Shown piece by piece: positions 1-5,813 of a DNA stretch of 6,454 nt (positions are counted from its first letter, which is position 1; each line of letters begins with the position of its first letter). The notes beneath the pieces are model-generated. The model saw only the letters and a list, made by a program, of their open reading frames with translations, had not been told where the DNA came from and did not search any database. A program made the translations under genes and the position numbers. Origin of the DNA: Firmicutes bacterium UBA911 (lineage in GTDB: Bacteria; Bacillota; Desulfotomaculia; Desulfotomaculales; Desulforudaceae); NCBI GenBank assembly GCA_002294005.1, contig DBEH01000024.1, forward strand, positions 1-6,454, given 5' to 3'.

Positions 1-744
1 GATGACGGTCTCTCCGTCCGGGGCGATAAACAAAAAGATTTTCTTTGCCCTTTTGGCGCCCGTGCTGGCTGGAAGGGAGAACTTGGCGCCGGATTTTGTT
101 TGCGTCAACCCGCTGCGATCAAGGAGAAAGAGGTCGCGGCCAAAATCACTCCTGTTGTACCCCGCGGCAACTCCAGGTAAAAAGGTGAACGCTTCATAGA
201 TTCTATGGAGCGGAATTGTTGTGCCGGCGCCATCCTTTTCCGTCAGGAAGCGATATGCGCAATAAATGGCTTCTAGAAAGGGTGCGCTCGCAAATCTTGG
301 CTTCTTTGTTTGGTTGGCCTTGAGAATCGCTACCAGCTTGGAAGGCCGGACGGTCGGCACCCTATTTCGATCGATACTCACCGCGCGCTCGGCCGGGAGA
401 ATGCGGAGTACAGAGGGGTATACCACCAGGCGCTCGTCTTGACGGCGGATCTGAAGCCCTTCAGTTCCCGCCACATCAAGGAGTTCCCGTTCGTACTCCT
501 CCCGGAGATAGGCCTCTTCCGCTTCAGGGGTGAAGGGCCAAGCAGACTTCGCGTTGGCAACCTCCTGGCGTGCCGCGTCAAGGGCTACGGCCAAGCGGTC
601 GGATACCTTCCGAATCTTTGCGATATCGCCGTCCAGAGCTGCCTTCTGCATCTGTTTTGCCAAGGTGACCAGTACACCGGATGCTTTCGCTGCAGCGGCA
701 GCTGCTCGTTCGACATCGGCAAAACCCCATTCAAATGTAGTCAA
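1..744 (-). CDS. Unrecognised protein, 5' part (3' end beyond the left edge)
   Basis: The frame is open for 248 codons from a TTG at 744-742 to the first base of the window, with no stop. The start is decided by a perfect GGAGGT (complement of 751-756) six bases upstream. Residues 1-65 are Ala/Lys/Glu-rich and helical, probably a coiled coil. Residues 70-92 are acidic (FTPEAEEAYLREEYERELL). Residues 98-165 look like a small folded domain, with VVYPSVLRILP, a VRPSKLV segment and FLEAIYCAYRFL. Residues 200-245 have a basic patch (KRAKK) followed by IFLFIAPDGE. No signal peptide or membrane segment is visible, so it is probably cytoplasmic. I do not recognise the family. The helical N-terminus, the good translation signals and the AT-richer base composition compared with the genes to the right fit the first gene of an accessory operon continuing leftward. 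A defence or mobile-element role is possible, but that is inference only. That the gene is real is much surer than any function. Confidence 0.75.
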   Translation of the reverse strand, partial: MTTFEWGFADVERAAAAAAKASGVLVTLAKQMQKAALDGDIAKIRKVSDRLAVALDAARQEVANAKSAWPFTPEAEEAYLREEYERELLDVAGTEGLQIRRQDERLVVYPSVLRILPAERAVSIDRNRVPTVRPSKLVAILKANQTKKPRFASAPFLEAIYCAYRFLTEKDGAGTTIPLHRIYEAFTFLPGVAAGYNRSDFGRDLFLLDRSGLTQTKSGAKFSLPASTGAKRAKKIFLFIAPDGETVI

Positions 745-750
745 GATACT

Positions 751-756
751 ACCTCC
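751..756 (-). promoter_or_regulatory. Shine-Dalgarno site of the left-edge gene
   Basis: Read on the minus strand this is GGAGGT, six bases before the TTG at 744. It is the strongest ribosome binding site in this part of the window and is what fixes the TTG as the start. Confidence 0.7.
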
Positions 757-879
757 AATCCCACTTGCAGCCATTTACGCCTGAATCAAGCAAGCACCAA
801 AACCAGAGTATGGGGCGCTATCTTATATGCCCCTTGTTTTGTTTAATCAGACGCCATAGGCCTATCTCCAGTCTAGTGG

Positions 880-960
880 CTATACCAATTCTCTACCAAA
901 ATTCTCGGCAAGCTGTTGTAGTTCCTTCTTGTTTTTCTATAATTTGTCGACATTTTGATC
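880..960 (-). pseudogene. Possible stop-interrupted gene remnant
   Basis: One minus-strand frame reads PDQNVDKL, a TAG (939-937), then KNKKELQQLAENFGRELV and a second TAG (882-880). The second stretch has the amphipathic look of a real protein C-terminus and lies in the AT-rich pocket upstream of the left-edge gene. It is only 18 codons between two stops, with no start or ribosome binding site, so chance is a serious alternative. Confidence 0.2.
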
Positions 961-1077
961 TGGTTGGGGGCTGAACCGCCGGCCCTGACCGCCTTCCAGC
1001 GGCCCTTACGGCTTAGCGGCGCTTCAAAGTTTTGTCGTGTTCACCGCAGTTGCGGAGGATGATCGCTGTAGGTGGTA

Positions 1078-1090
1078 GTGATAGTATCAC
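1078..1090. repeat. Perfect 13-base palindrome
   Basis: GTGATA-G-TATCAC has two perfect 6-base arms around one central base. It lies just beyond the 3' end of the FeoB remnant, in non-coding sequence. The size would suit a dimeric repressor operator, but no promoter is evident next to it, and a 6-base-arm palindrome can occur by chance. Confidence 0.3.
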
Positions 1091-1114
1091 ACGGGCACCG
1101 GTAATCAAGGGTCT

Positions 1115-1375
1115 TCACGTGCCGCCGACCGTAAAGGCGATCAACCAGGTGCTGCCCCAAATCAGCGCCCCGTCCTTCCAGCTCCGCTCCTTGAAGATGA
1201 TGAACACCGAGGCGATGCAGGGCACGAACAGGGTGATGGTGATCAGGGCCACTACGGTCTGCAGCGCGGTCAGTTCCATGCCCAGCAGGCCGGCCGCCCC
1301 AAAGTCGCGCCGTACGATCCCCATAATAAAGGCGGTCGCCGCCTCCATGGGCAGGTTCAGCATGTGCTTTGTCAA
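1115..1375 (-). pseudogene. feoB: Orphan C-terminal fragment of ferrous iron transporter FeoB
   Basis: The 86-codon reading has the hallmark C-terminal segment of FeoB: LPMEAATAF, then VRRDFGAAGL, then the transmembrane block ITLFVPCIASV followed by FIIFKER, and a second hydrophobic stretch ending in AFTVGG. Full FeoB is about 600-800 residues, with an N-terminal G domain and most membrane helices ahead of this point; all of that is missing here. The frame opens at a TTG (1375-1373) without a Shine-Dalgarno sequence, and an in-frame TAG at 1411-1409 blocks upstream extension. The product also stops right after VGGT, where FeoB normally runs a little further. It begins within about 10 bases of the end of the YibE/F gene, so the break junction is at that gene's tail. 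A functional mini-protein cannot be excluded, but a decayed remnant is the simpler reading. Confidence 0.75.
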
Positions 1376-1385
1376 GAGTAATTTC

Positions 1386-2540
1386 TTAGGGGCGGGAAGC
1401 GCGGGAATCTACGGACTGCCGGCCCATCAGCAGAGCGGCGGCCAGGGCCGTGAGGGGCACACATAAGATCAATCCGATGCTGCCAGCCAGGGCGCGTATC
1501 ACCTCGGTGGCGATCATGTCGAGGTTGGCGATCTTCAAAAACGGGGTGTCATAGGCGAGAAACACCAGGAGCAGCGGGATGGCCGCGCCGGTGTAGGCGA
1601 GGATGAGCGTGTTGGCCATAGTCCCCATCACATCCCTTCCCACGTTCATACCGGCGTGAAACAGGCCCCGCGGCCGCACGGCCGGGTTAGCCTTCCTGAC
1701 TTCTTCCATCGCGGAGGCCACAGACATTCCCACGTCCATTACCGCGCCCATGGCCCCGATGATGATCCCGGCGAACAGGATGCCCCGAAAATCGAACCGG
1801 ATTTCCTGGGGGACATATAGAAGGGCGACGGCCCCTTCGTCTGCAAACCCGCTTAACTGTGCCGCCGATCCGACCAGAAAGGCAATCACCCCGGCCGCCA
1901 CCACCCCGCCGATTGTGCCAATGGTAGCGGCCAGCGTTTTGACACCGAGACCGCCGACCAAGGCGAATGTTAAAGCCACCACCGCGGCCGAAACCAGCAC
2001 CGCTAGAATAATGGGGTTATGGCCCTTCAGCAGGAGCGGCAGCAGAACCCAGCCGACGGCCACAGCAGTGATCACGAGGGTAACCACCGTCTTCACTCCC
2101 TTAAGGCCGCCGATCACCACCAAGGCCAAAACAAAGCCACCGATCAGGTAGGCCAGATAGTGATCCCGGACATAGTCGGCCAGATGGGCGTTAACCAATT
2201 CTCCGCCGGCCGCCTCGGCCGAGACCAAAACCCTGTCTCCTGGCTGCACATGGAAATCGTAAGCCGGGTGCCCGATATGATTGTCCACGACCGTAATGCG
2301 CCGCCCCTGAAACGGTCCGCTGGTGACTTGAACGGTGAGCAACTGCTGTTCAAGTGCCAGGCCGGGCGTCACTACGTTCTCGATTTCGATTTTCTCCACG
2401 CTTAACACCTGGGCCCGGAAAAACGTCTCCGTCCTGCTGCCCCCCATTTCTGCTTCCCCGCCAGCGGCCCAAAACCCCAGGGTCGCCAGGACCAGAACAG
2501 CGCCTATTGCCAATGTGATCACTGCCGTTCTGTAAAACAA
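1386..2540 (-). CDS. YibE/F-family multi-pass membrane protein
   Basis: This 384-residue protein has the YibE/F-like architecture. An N-terminal membrane anchor lies at about 7-26. A soluble, probably extracytoplasmic beta-rich domain follows at 36-125 (TVQVTSGPFQGRRITVVDN, then VQPGDRVLV). About seven further helices lie near 129-146, 150-171, 176-198, 203-224, 253-276, 308-330 and 348-372. Family-typical motifs are GAMGAVMDVGMSVASAMEE at 262-280, the block around GMNVGRDVMGTMANTLILAY (297-316), and YDTPFLKIANLDMIATE at 330-346. Length is normal for a fused YibE/F protein and no key block is missing. The start is a TTG (2540-2538) preceded by GGGAGGGG six bases upstream. The family's biochemical role is not established; a transport or permease-like role is inferred from topology only. 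It is separated from the upstream DUF2325 gene by about 250 bases including a probable terminator, so it probably has its own promoter. Confidence 0.93.
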   Translation of the reverse strand: MFYRTAVITLAIGAVLVLATLGFWAAGGEAEMGGSRTETFFRAQVLSVEKIEIENVVTPGLALEQQLLTVQVTSGPFQGRRITVVDNHIGHPAYDFHVQPGDRVLVSAEAAGGELVNAHLADYVRDHYLAYLIGGFVLALVVIGGLKGVKTVVTLVITAVAVGWVLLPLLLKGHNPIILAVLVSAAVVALTFALVGGLGVKTLAATIGTIGGVVAAGVIAFLVGSAAQLSGFADEGAVALLYVPQEIRFDFRGILFAGIIIGAMGAVMDVGMSVASAMEEVRKANPAVRPRGLFHAGMNVGRDVMGTMANTLILAYTGAAIPLLLVFLAYDTPFLKIANLDMIATEVIRALAGSIGLILCVPLTALAAALLMGRQSVDSRASRP

Positions 2541-2546
2541 GACTTG

Positions 2547-2554
2547 CCCCTCCC
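2547..2554 (-). promoter_or_regulatory. Shine-Dalgarno site fixing the TTG start of the YibE/F gene
   Basis: On the minus strand this reads GGGAGGGG, six bases ahead of the TTG at 2540. No ATG or GTG in a better position exists in this frame, so this site decides the start. Confidence 0.65.
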
Positions 2555-2564
2555 GCCGGTGAGA

Positions 2565-2600
2565 ATTTTAGAGACAATACTTATTAAATGACACCGGCTT
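2565..2600 (-). promoter_or_regulatory. Weak candidate promoter for the YibE/F gene
   Basis: The short AT-rich patch on the minus strand contains TAAAAT (complement of 2568-2573), five of six matches to a sigma-A -10 box, about 10 bases before the ribosome binding site. No good -35 sits 16-18 bases upstream. The patch is the only AT-rich stretch close to the start, so a promoter here is likely, but the exact boxes are uncertain. Confidence 0.25.
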
Positions 2601-2619
2601 GTTTCCCTGCTTTGCAGAC

Positions 2620-2645
2620 AAAAACGGCGCCTGTCACGACGCGCC
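2620..2645 (-). terminator. Probable rho-independent terminator (minus strand)
   Basis: On the minus strand GGCGC (2645-2641) can pair with GCGCC (2630-2626) across a 10-base loop, followed by GTTTTTG. The stem is short but all G-C and the T run follows at once. It lies about 145 bases after the DUF2325 stop codon and would separate the MFS-DUF2325 transcript from the YibE/F gene. Confidence 0.4.
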
Positions 2646-2721
2646 CTCAAGATAGCCGTGCACTTGAAAGAAACTTGAATTGCGGAAAAAGCACAGACTC
2701 GTTTCGAACCGGCCTTCACCA

Positions 2722-2745
2722 TTTGCGGCCCACGATTGCCGCAGA
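2722..2745. repeat. Perfect-arm hairpin in the DUF2325 3' region
   Basis: TGCGGC (2724-2729) and GCCGCA (2738-2743) are perfect inverted repeats around an 8-base loop, extendable by two pairs on the outside (one a wobble). There is no T run after it on either strand, so it is not a classic terminator. In the mRNA it would form a stable 3' hairpin about 45 bases past the stop codon. Confidence 0.4.
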
Positions 2746-2763
2746 AGTAGAAAAGGAATGTTC

Positions 2764-2784
2764 CCACCGGCCACCGGCCACCGG
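2764..2784. repeat. Three perfect tandem copies of CCACCGG
   Basis: The 7-base unit CCACCGG is repeated three times without change, starting three bases past the stop codon of the DUF2325 gene. Because it lies outside the reading frame, changes in copy number would not alter the protein. Confidence 0.8.
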
Positions 2785-2787
2785 CTC

Positions 2788-3849
2788 CTAAAGTCTTTCC
2801 AGGACTTCGCGCAGGGCGCCGGAGGCGCCGCGGGACGGGGCGTACACGTAAGGACGCCCCAAGCGTTCGCAGATCGCTTCCACATCCGGCATTTTGTGCT
2901 TCATCGCCTCGGTGACGATGACCACGATATCGGCCCGGCGCACCTTTCCCTCCAGGAGTTTTCCGACCATAAAACCCGATTCCCAGCTGAAGGTGGCCCC
3001 CCGGCGCTCGAAGACCCGTTTGAAGGACTCCTTGTAGCTGTCGGCACCCACCACCAGCACGCTTTTGCCCAGGAGGTCCTGCGGTTCTGTCTGGGGGACG
3101 GTCCCCTCCTTCTTTTTGTCCCGTTTCGGTACTCTCTTCAGTTCCCGGATATGCAGGAACGGATCGTCGGGATCATATCTCCAGGCCAGCTTGGCCGAGG
3201 AAGGATCGCCGGCCATGTAGGCGACTTCCACAAGGTCCCCTTCGTCAAGACCAAGGGACGAGACGTCTCCGTCGGGGACCGTGATGAAGGACTCCTCGTC
3301 CTCGCTGTACACGCCCCAACCACTCCCTGCGTGTTCCAGCGGCGCCACCAGGCAGACGCGTTCGGAGGTATGGCCCAACTCCCGTCTTTGCAGCACCCGG
3401 AAGAAATAGAGCGCCCCGCCGCGGTCGGTCAGGCCTTTTTCCTGGGCACCAACCAGGTCCCCATGCTCTACGCCTTCAGCACGCACCGCCGCCTCGGGCA
3501 CAAACACTTCCCGGCCGCTGCGGTGGTCTTTTACCACACCCCCACGCGGCAGGCGGAAAAACTCACCGGCCACCTCCCAGTTTCCGCCGGCGTACAGGGC
3601 GCCCCAGTCCGGGGCCGGGATCTTTTGCCGGGCCGGGTCGGCTCGGCCCCCGCCCCCTCCGGTACTGCCGGCGTCATCCAGCCCCTCTTCGTTTTCCTGC
3701 AGGATCTCCTCGGCCAGCAGCAGGTCGGCGGCCCGGTTCACCATCGTCCGTTCCTCCGAAGCCCCCACCTGTTCGGCCAGTTTGCGGTACAGTTCCCGGC
3801 GGGTCCGGCGCAACCGCTCGATAACCTGCCTGGACGCCTCACGGGTCAT
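2788..3849 (-). CDS. DUF2325 protein with coiled-coil N-terminus and beta-rich middle
   Basis: This 353-residue soluble protein has three parts. Residues 1-58 are highly charged helix, likely a coiled coil (VIERLRRTRRELYRKLAEQV), followed by a low-complexity Gly linker (61-72). Residues about 88-225 form two similar beta-rich modules (GGVVKDHRSGREVFVPEAAV and WGVYSEDEESFITVPDGDV), each followed by a GDLV step (130-133, 204-207); they look OB-fold or S1/cold-shock-like, which is inference. A basic stretch (236-247) leads to the C-terminal DUF2325 domain at 262-352, recognised by SVLVVGADSYKESFKRVFE, ADIVVIVTEAMKHKMPDVEAI and YAPSRGASGALREVL. The function of DUF2325 is not established; its Rossmann-like look and the neighbouring modules suggest binding of a nucleotide or nucleic acid. 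The start is ATG at 3849, eight bases after GAGGAGGGG; an in-frame TTG at 3870 would put that site inside the gene and is rejected. The MFS gene lies 40 bases upstream, so the two are probably co-transcribed. Confidence 0.88.
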   Translation of the reverse strand: MTREASRQVIERLRRTRRELYRKLAEQVGASEERTMVNRAADLLLAEEILQENEEGLDDAGSTGGGGGRADPARQKIPAPDWGALYAGGNWEVAGEFFRLPRGGVVKDHRSGREVFVPEAAVRAEGVEHGDLVGAQEKGLTDRGGALYFFRVLQRRELGHTSERVCLVAPLEHAGSGWGVYSEDEESFITVPDGDVSSLGLDEGDLVEVAYMAGDPSSAKLAWRYDPDDPFLHIRELKRVPKRDKKKEGTVPQTEPQDLLGKSVLVVGADSYKESFKRVFERRGATFSWESGFMVGKLLEGKVRRADIVVIVTEAMKHKMPDVEAICERLGRPYVYAPSRGASGALREVLERL

Positions 3850-3889
3850 ATACGGGACCCCTCCTCTCAAGAGAATCAGCCGTTCTTGA

Positions 3890-5092
3890 TCAATCCCGAC
3901 TCCTGGATCCGCCGACCCGGCCGACCGTCACCAGGTAGGCAACCAGCCCCAGCAGGGCCACCCCCGCCGCCACCAGGAACATCTCCCGGTAAGCCAAATA
4001 CTGCGACAAAAGGCCCAGCAGGACCGCACCCGTACCGATCCCGAGGTCGAAAGCAGTGGCAAAGGTGGCGCTGGCCGCCCCCCGCCGGTGTGGGGCACAG
4101 CGAGCGTAGGTCAACGCCTGCAAGGTGGGGTGGGTCGCACCCAGCCCGGCGCCGCTGATCAACGCGGCGGCCAAAAATCCGCTCAGGTCCGTCGCCAGGG
4201 CCAGAATCACCGTTCCGGCCACGACCGCCGCCAGTCCCGGCACCACTACCGGGCGGTGACCCCGCCGGTCATACAGCCGCCCGCAAAACGGACGGGAGAC
4301 AACCACCGCCAGGGCGAAAGCCGTAAAGTAAATCCCCGCGTTCATGATCCCGTGTTGGGCCGCGTGCAGGGCGATGAAGGTGACTACGCCGCCGTAAGTG
4401 AAGGTCACGAAGTAGATCACCAGGGCCGGCCCCAATGAAGTCCGTTCATAGAGCGCCGGGCGGTGACCCGCCACGGCCGGGGTGAACGGCGGCATCCTGA
4501 TCGTTCCGGCCACTAGAAAGGCCGCGGCCGCCAGCACCCCGCACGCCACGAACAACGCAGTGAAGCCGAATTGATTGGCGATAAAGAACCCGGCCGCCGG
4601 GCCCACCGCCATGCCCAGGTTCGCCCCCAAACCGAAGTAACCCATGCCCTCTCCCCGGCGGGACGGAGGTACGATGTCGGCCACCGCCGTGACCGACGCC
4701 GTGGTCACAATCCCCCAACCCCCTCCGTGTATGATCCGGAGCATGAACAACAGGGGGACGGTCACGGCCCAGACGTACCCGAAAACAGCCAGGGTGAAAA
4801 CCGCTGTGCCAAGAAGCCATAAACCCTTGCGGCCGTGACGGTCGAGGGCCAACCCCGTCCACGGCCGAACAGCCAAGGCCGCCACCGTGAAGACGCCGTT
4901 GATCAGGCCGATAGTCAGCGGGGTGGCCCCCATCCGGTCCACGAATACCGGAATGGTCGGCATCAGCATCTGAAAACCCGTGAAGATCACCAGGGTGAAC
5001 AGGCAGGTGAGCGCAAAATCACGCGTCCAAAGGACCGAACGGGGTGTCCCCGCCGCCGGGAAGCCCGGTACCGCCGGTGCCGGCCGACTCAA
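3890..5092 (-). CDS. Major facilitator superfamily transporter, efflux-type
   Basis: This 400-residue integral membrane protein has the twelve-helix pattern of the major facilitator superfamily. The cytoplasmic motif A is present in both halves (GLALDRHGRK at 80-89 and GRLYDRRGHR at 271-280). The export-associated motif C, G-rich and ending in GPAAGFF, is at 155-170. A proline-rich stretch at 3-16 precedes the first helix (27-46), with no cleavable signal. Motif C suggests a proton-driven exporter of drugs or metabolites; the substrate cannot be told. Start choice: TTG at 5092, eight bases after a run of eight G (complement of 5101-5108). An in-frame TTG at 5116 gives 408 residues but has no ribosome binding site and would place the G run inside the gene. 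The DUF2325 gene follows 40 bases downstream and probably shares its transcript. Confidence 0.92.
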   Translation of the reverse strand: MSRPAPAVPGFPAAGTPRSVLWTRDFALTCLFTLVIFTGFQMLMPTIPVFVDRMGATPLTIGLINGVFTVAALAVRPWTGLALDRHGRKGLWLLGTAVFTLAVFGYVWAVTVPLLFMLRIIHGGGWGIVTTASVTAVADIVPPSRRGEGMGYFGLGANLGMAVGPAAGFFIANQFGFTALFVACGVLAAAAFLVAGTIRMPPFTPAVAGHRPALYERTSLGPALVIYFVTFTYGGVVTFIALHAAQHGIMNAGIYFTAFALAVVVSRPFCGRLYDRRGHRPVVVPGLAAVVAGTVILALATDLSGFLAAALISGAGLGATHPTLQALTYARCAPHRRGAASATFATAFDLGIGTGAVLLGLLSQYLAYREMFLVAAGVALLGLVAYLVTVGRVGGSRSRD

Positions 5093-5100
5093 TAACTTTA

Positions 5101-5108
5101 CCCCCCCC
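5101..5108 (-). promoter_or_regulatory. G8 tract at the ribosome binding site of the MFS gene
   Basis: Eight G in a row on the minus strand, followed by TAAAGTTA and the TTG start at 5092. There is no other purine-rich site nearby, so this run probably acts as the Shine-Dalgarno sequence. Its length makes it prone to slippage, which would change spacing, or the frame if translation begins at the upstream TTG. Confidence 0.4.
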
Positions 5109-5147
5109 GACAGCAATCTCAGCAGAATTATTCGTGATCAATCTCAC

Positions 5148-5178
5148 TAATACCTGCCGGCGAAGTCCGGGCCAAGGC
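5148..5178 (-). promoter_or_regulatory. Weak candidate promoter for the MFS-DUF2325 operon
   Basis: On the minus strand TTGGCC (4 of 6 to the -35 consensus) is followed after 17 bases by TATTAG (4 of 6 to the -10 consensus). The spacing is ideal and the site is about 55 bases before the MFS start, but both boxes are imperfect. Confidence 0.22.
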
Positions 5179-5238
5179 CATCCAAACCAAACCGCATAAA
5201 CCCGTTTGTATCAGCAAATACTGGAACTTTGGAACATT

Positions 5239-5292
5239 CTTTTCGGGGGAGAAAAGGGGTCAGGCCCCTTTTCGGGAGAAGACCCCTTTTTC
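5239..5292. repeat. Hairpin cluster with three alternative pairings
   Basis: The central arm GAAAAGGGG (5251-5259) has three possible partners. CTTTTC at 5239-5244 pairs with its first six bases. CCCCTTTTC at 5265-5273 makes a perfect 9-bp stem with a TCAGG loop. ACCCCTTTTTC at 5282-5292 makes a longer-range stem of similar strength. Only one can form at a time. The middle hairpin ends in a T run on both strands and so resembles a bidirectional terminator. It lies between the divergent MFS and DUF2512 genes, about 90 bases before the DUF2512 start. It could be an attenuator-like leader of the plus-strand gene, or a copy of a dispersed palindromic repeat. Confidence 0.55.
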
Positions 5293-5364
5293 GAGGGAGT
5301 CGCTCACGACGATTCCTCGTCGCCCATGCGGGAATGAAAATGGTTATCCCAGATTCTATTTTCA

Positions 5365-5371
5365 GGGGAGG
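5365..5371 (+). promoter_or_regulatory. Shine-Dalgarno site deciding the DUF2512 TTG start
   Basis: GGGGAGG ends seven bases before the TTG at 5379. It is far better than anything ahead of the ATG at 5334, and the resulting N-terminus (short, then straight into the first helix) fits the family. Confidence 0.55.
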
Positions 5372-5378
5372 ACAGATA

Positions 5379-5725
5379 TTGGCTTCGGCCGTCGTACTCG
5401 CCGTGAAATTCGTCTCCACCGCCGCCCTCCTGTTTGGAGCGCTCGGCCTCTTCGGCCATTTCCCCCCGGGAATATCCTGGTCACCGCCGCGGTGCTCACC
5501 GTTTTTCTGTACACGATCGGCGATCTTTGGGTTTTGCCCAACTACGGCGTCTGGTCGGCAACGGCCGCCGATGTGCTGTTGGCCGGCTTGATCATCTGGG
5601 CCACCGAACTGATTCTGGGCGGCCTGGGCGTTCCCATCCTTAACCTGGCGGTGGCGCTGGGAGTAATCGCGGTAGCGGAACACCTTTTTCACCTGTACCT
5701 GTCCGAGGCCGGGCTTCCACAATAA
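5379..5725 (+). pseudogene. DUF2512 (YndM-like) membrane protein, frameshifted
   Basis: Two adjacent frames together encode one small membrane protein of about 115 residues. The first begins at TTG 5379, seven bases after AGGGGAGG, and reads MASAVVLAVKFVSTAALLFG to GHFPPG. At the C6 run (5462-5467) the frame shifts; adding one base gives PPGNILVTAAVLTVFLYTIGDLWVLP and runs to the TAA at 5723-5725. The YTIGDLWVLPNYG block, the following ATAADVLLAGLIIW helix and four membrane segments in total match the DUF2512/YndM family of spore-forming Firmicutes, whose function is unknown. All other sequence appears intact, so the lesion is a single missing base: a recent mutation, a slippage-switchable gene or a sequencing error. 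An in-frame ATG at 5334 is an alternative start but has a poor ribosome binding site. As it stands the first frame would run on into unrelated sequence to about 5591. Confidence 0.8.
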
Positions 5726-5813
5726 GCAATCGTGAGGTATTCCGCGTAATCTAAATGGTAGTGGCCCAAAACCCGCCGACTTGGCTACTTCTCCCTTCAA
5801 AGCAGCATTTTCT

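Larger units (their letters stand above)
745..1114. other. Intergenic stretch without a convincing gene
   Basis: About 370 bases separate the left-edge gene from the FeoB remnant. The half near 780-960 is clearly AT-richer than the flanks; composition returns to GC-rich at about 970. It holds a weak GGGGC/GCCCC hairpin (813-834) followed by a T-rich run on the plus strand, a possible stop-interrupted reading on the minus strand (880-960) and a 13-base palindrome (1078-1090). Between 976 and 1017 two similar GC-rich segments repeat (CGGCCCTGACCGC and CGGCCCTTACGGC). A promoter for the left-edge gene should lie here, but no convincing -35/-10 pair was found by eye. Confidence 0.5.

Noticed and set aside
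813..845. GGGGC/GCCCC hairpin followed by TTGTTTTGTTT as a plus-strand terminator
   Set aside because: The stem is only five pairs with a 12-base loop, and no plus-strand gene lies upstream of it.
310..846. Plus-strand open frame of 178 codons
   Set aside because: It lies opposite the minus-strand TTG gene, has no ribosome binding site and its translation is Cys/Arg/Ser-rich without domain character.
1750..2405. Plus-strand open frames opposite the YibE/F gene
   Set aside because: They are antisense shadows of a well-supported membrane protein gene, with Thr/Ala/Pro-rich translations.
2519..2767. Minus-strand open frame of 82 codons in the DUF2325-YibE/F gap
   Set aside because: There is no ribosome binding site and no recognisable segment, and it runs through a probable terminator.
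2680..4158. Plus-strand open frame of 492 codons
   Set aside because: It is the GC-rich shadow of the DUF2325 and MFS genes; the product is rich in Pro, Gly, His and Arg and lacks any domain or start signal.
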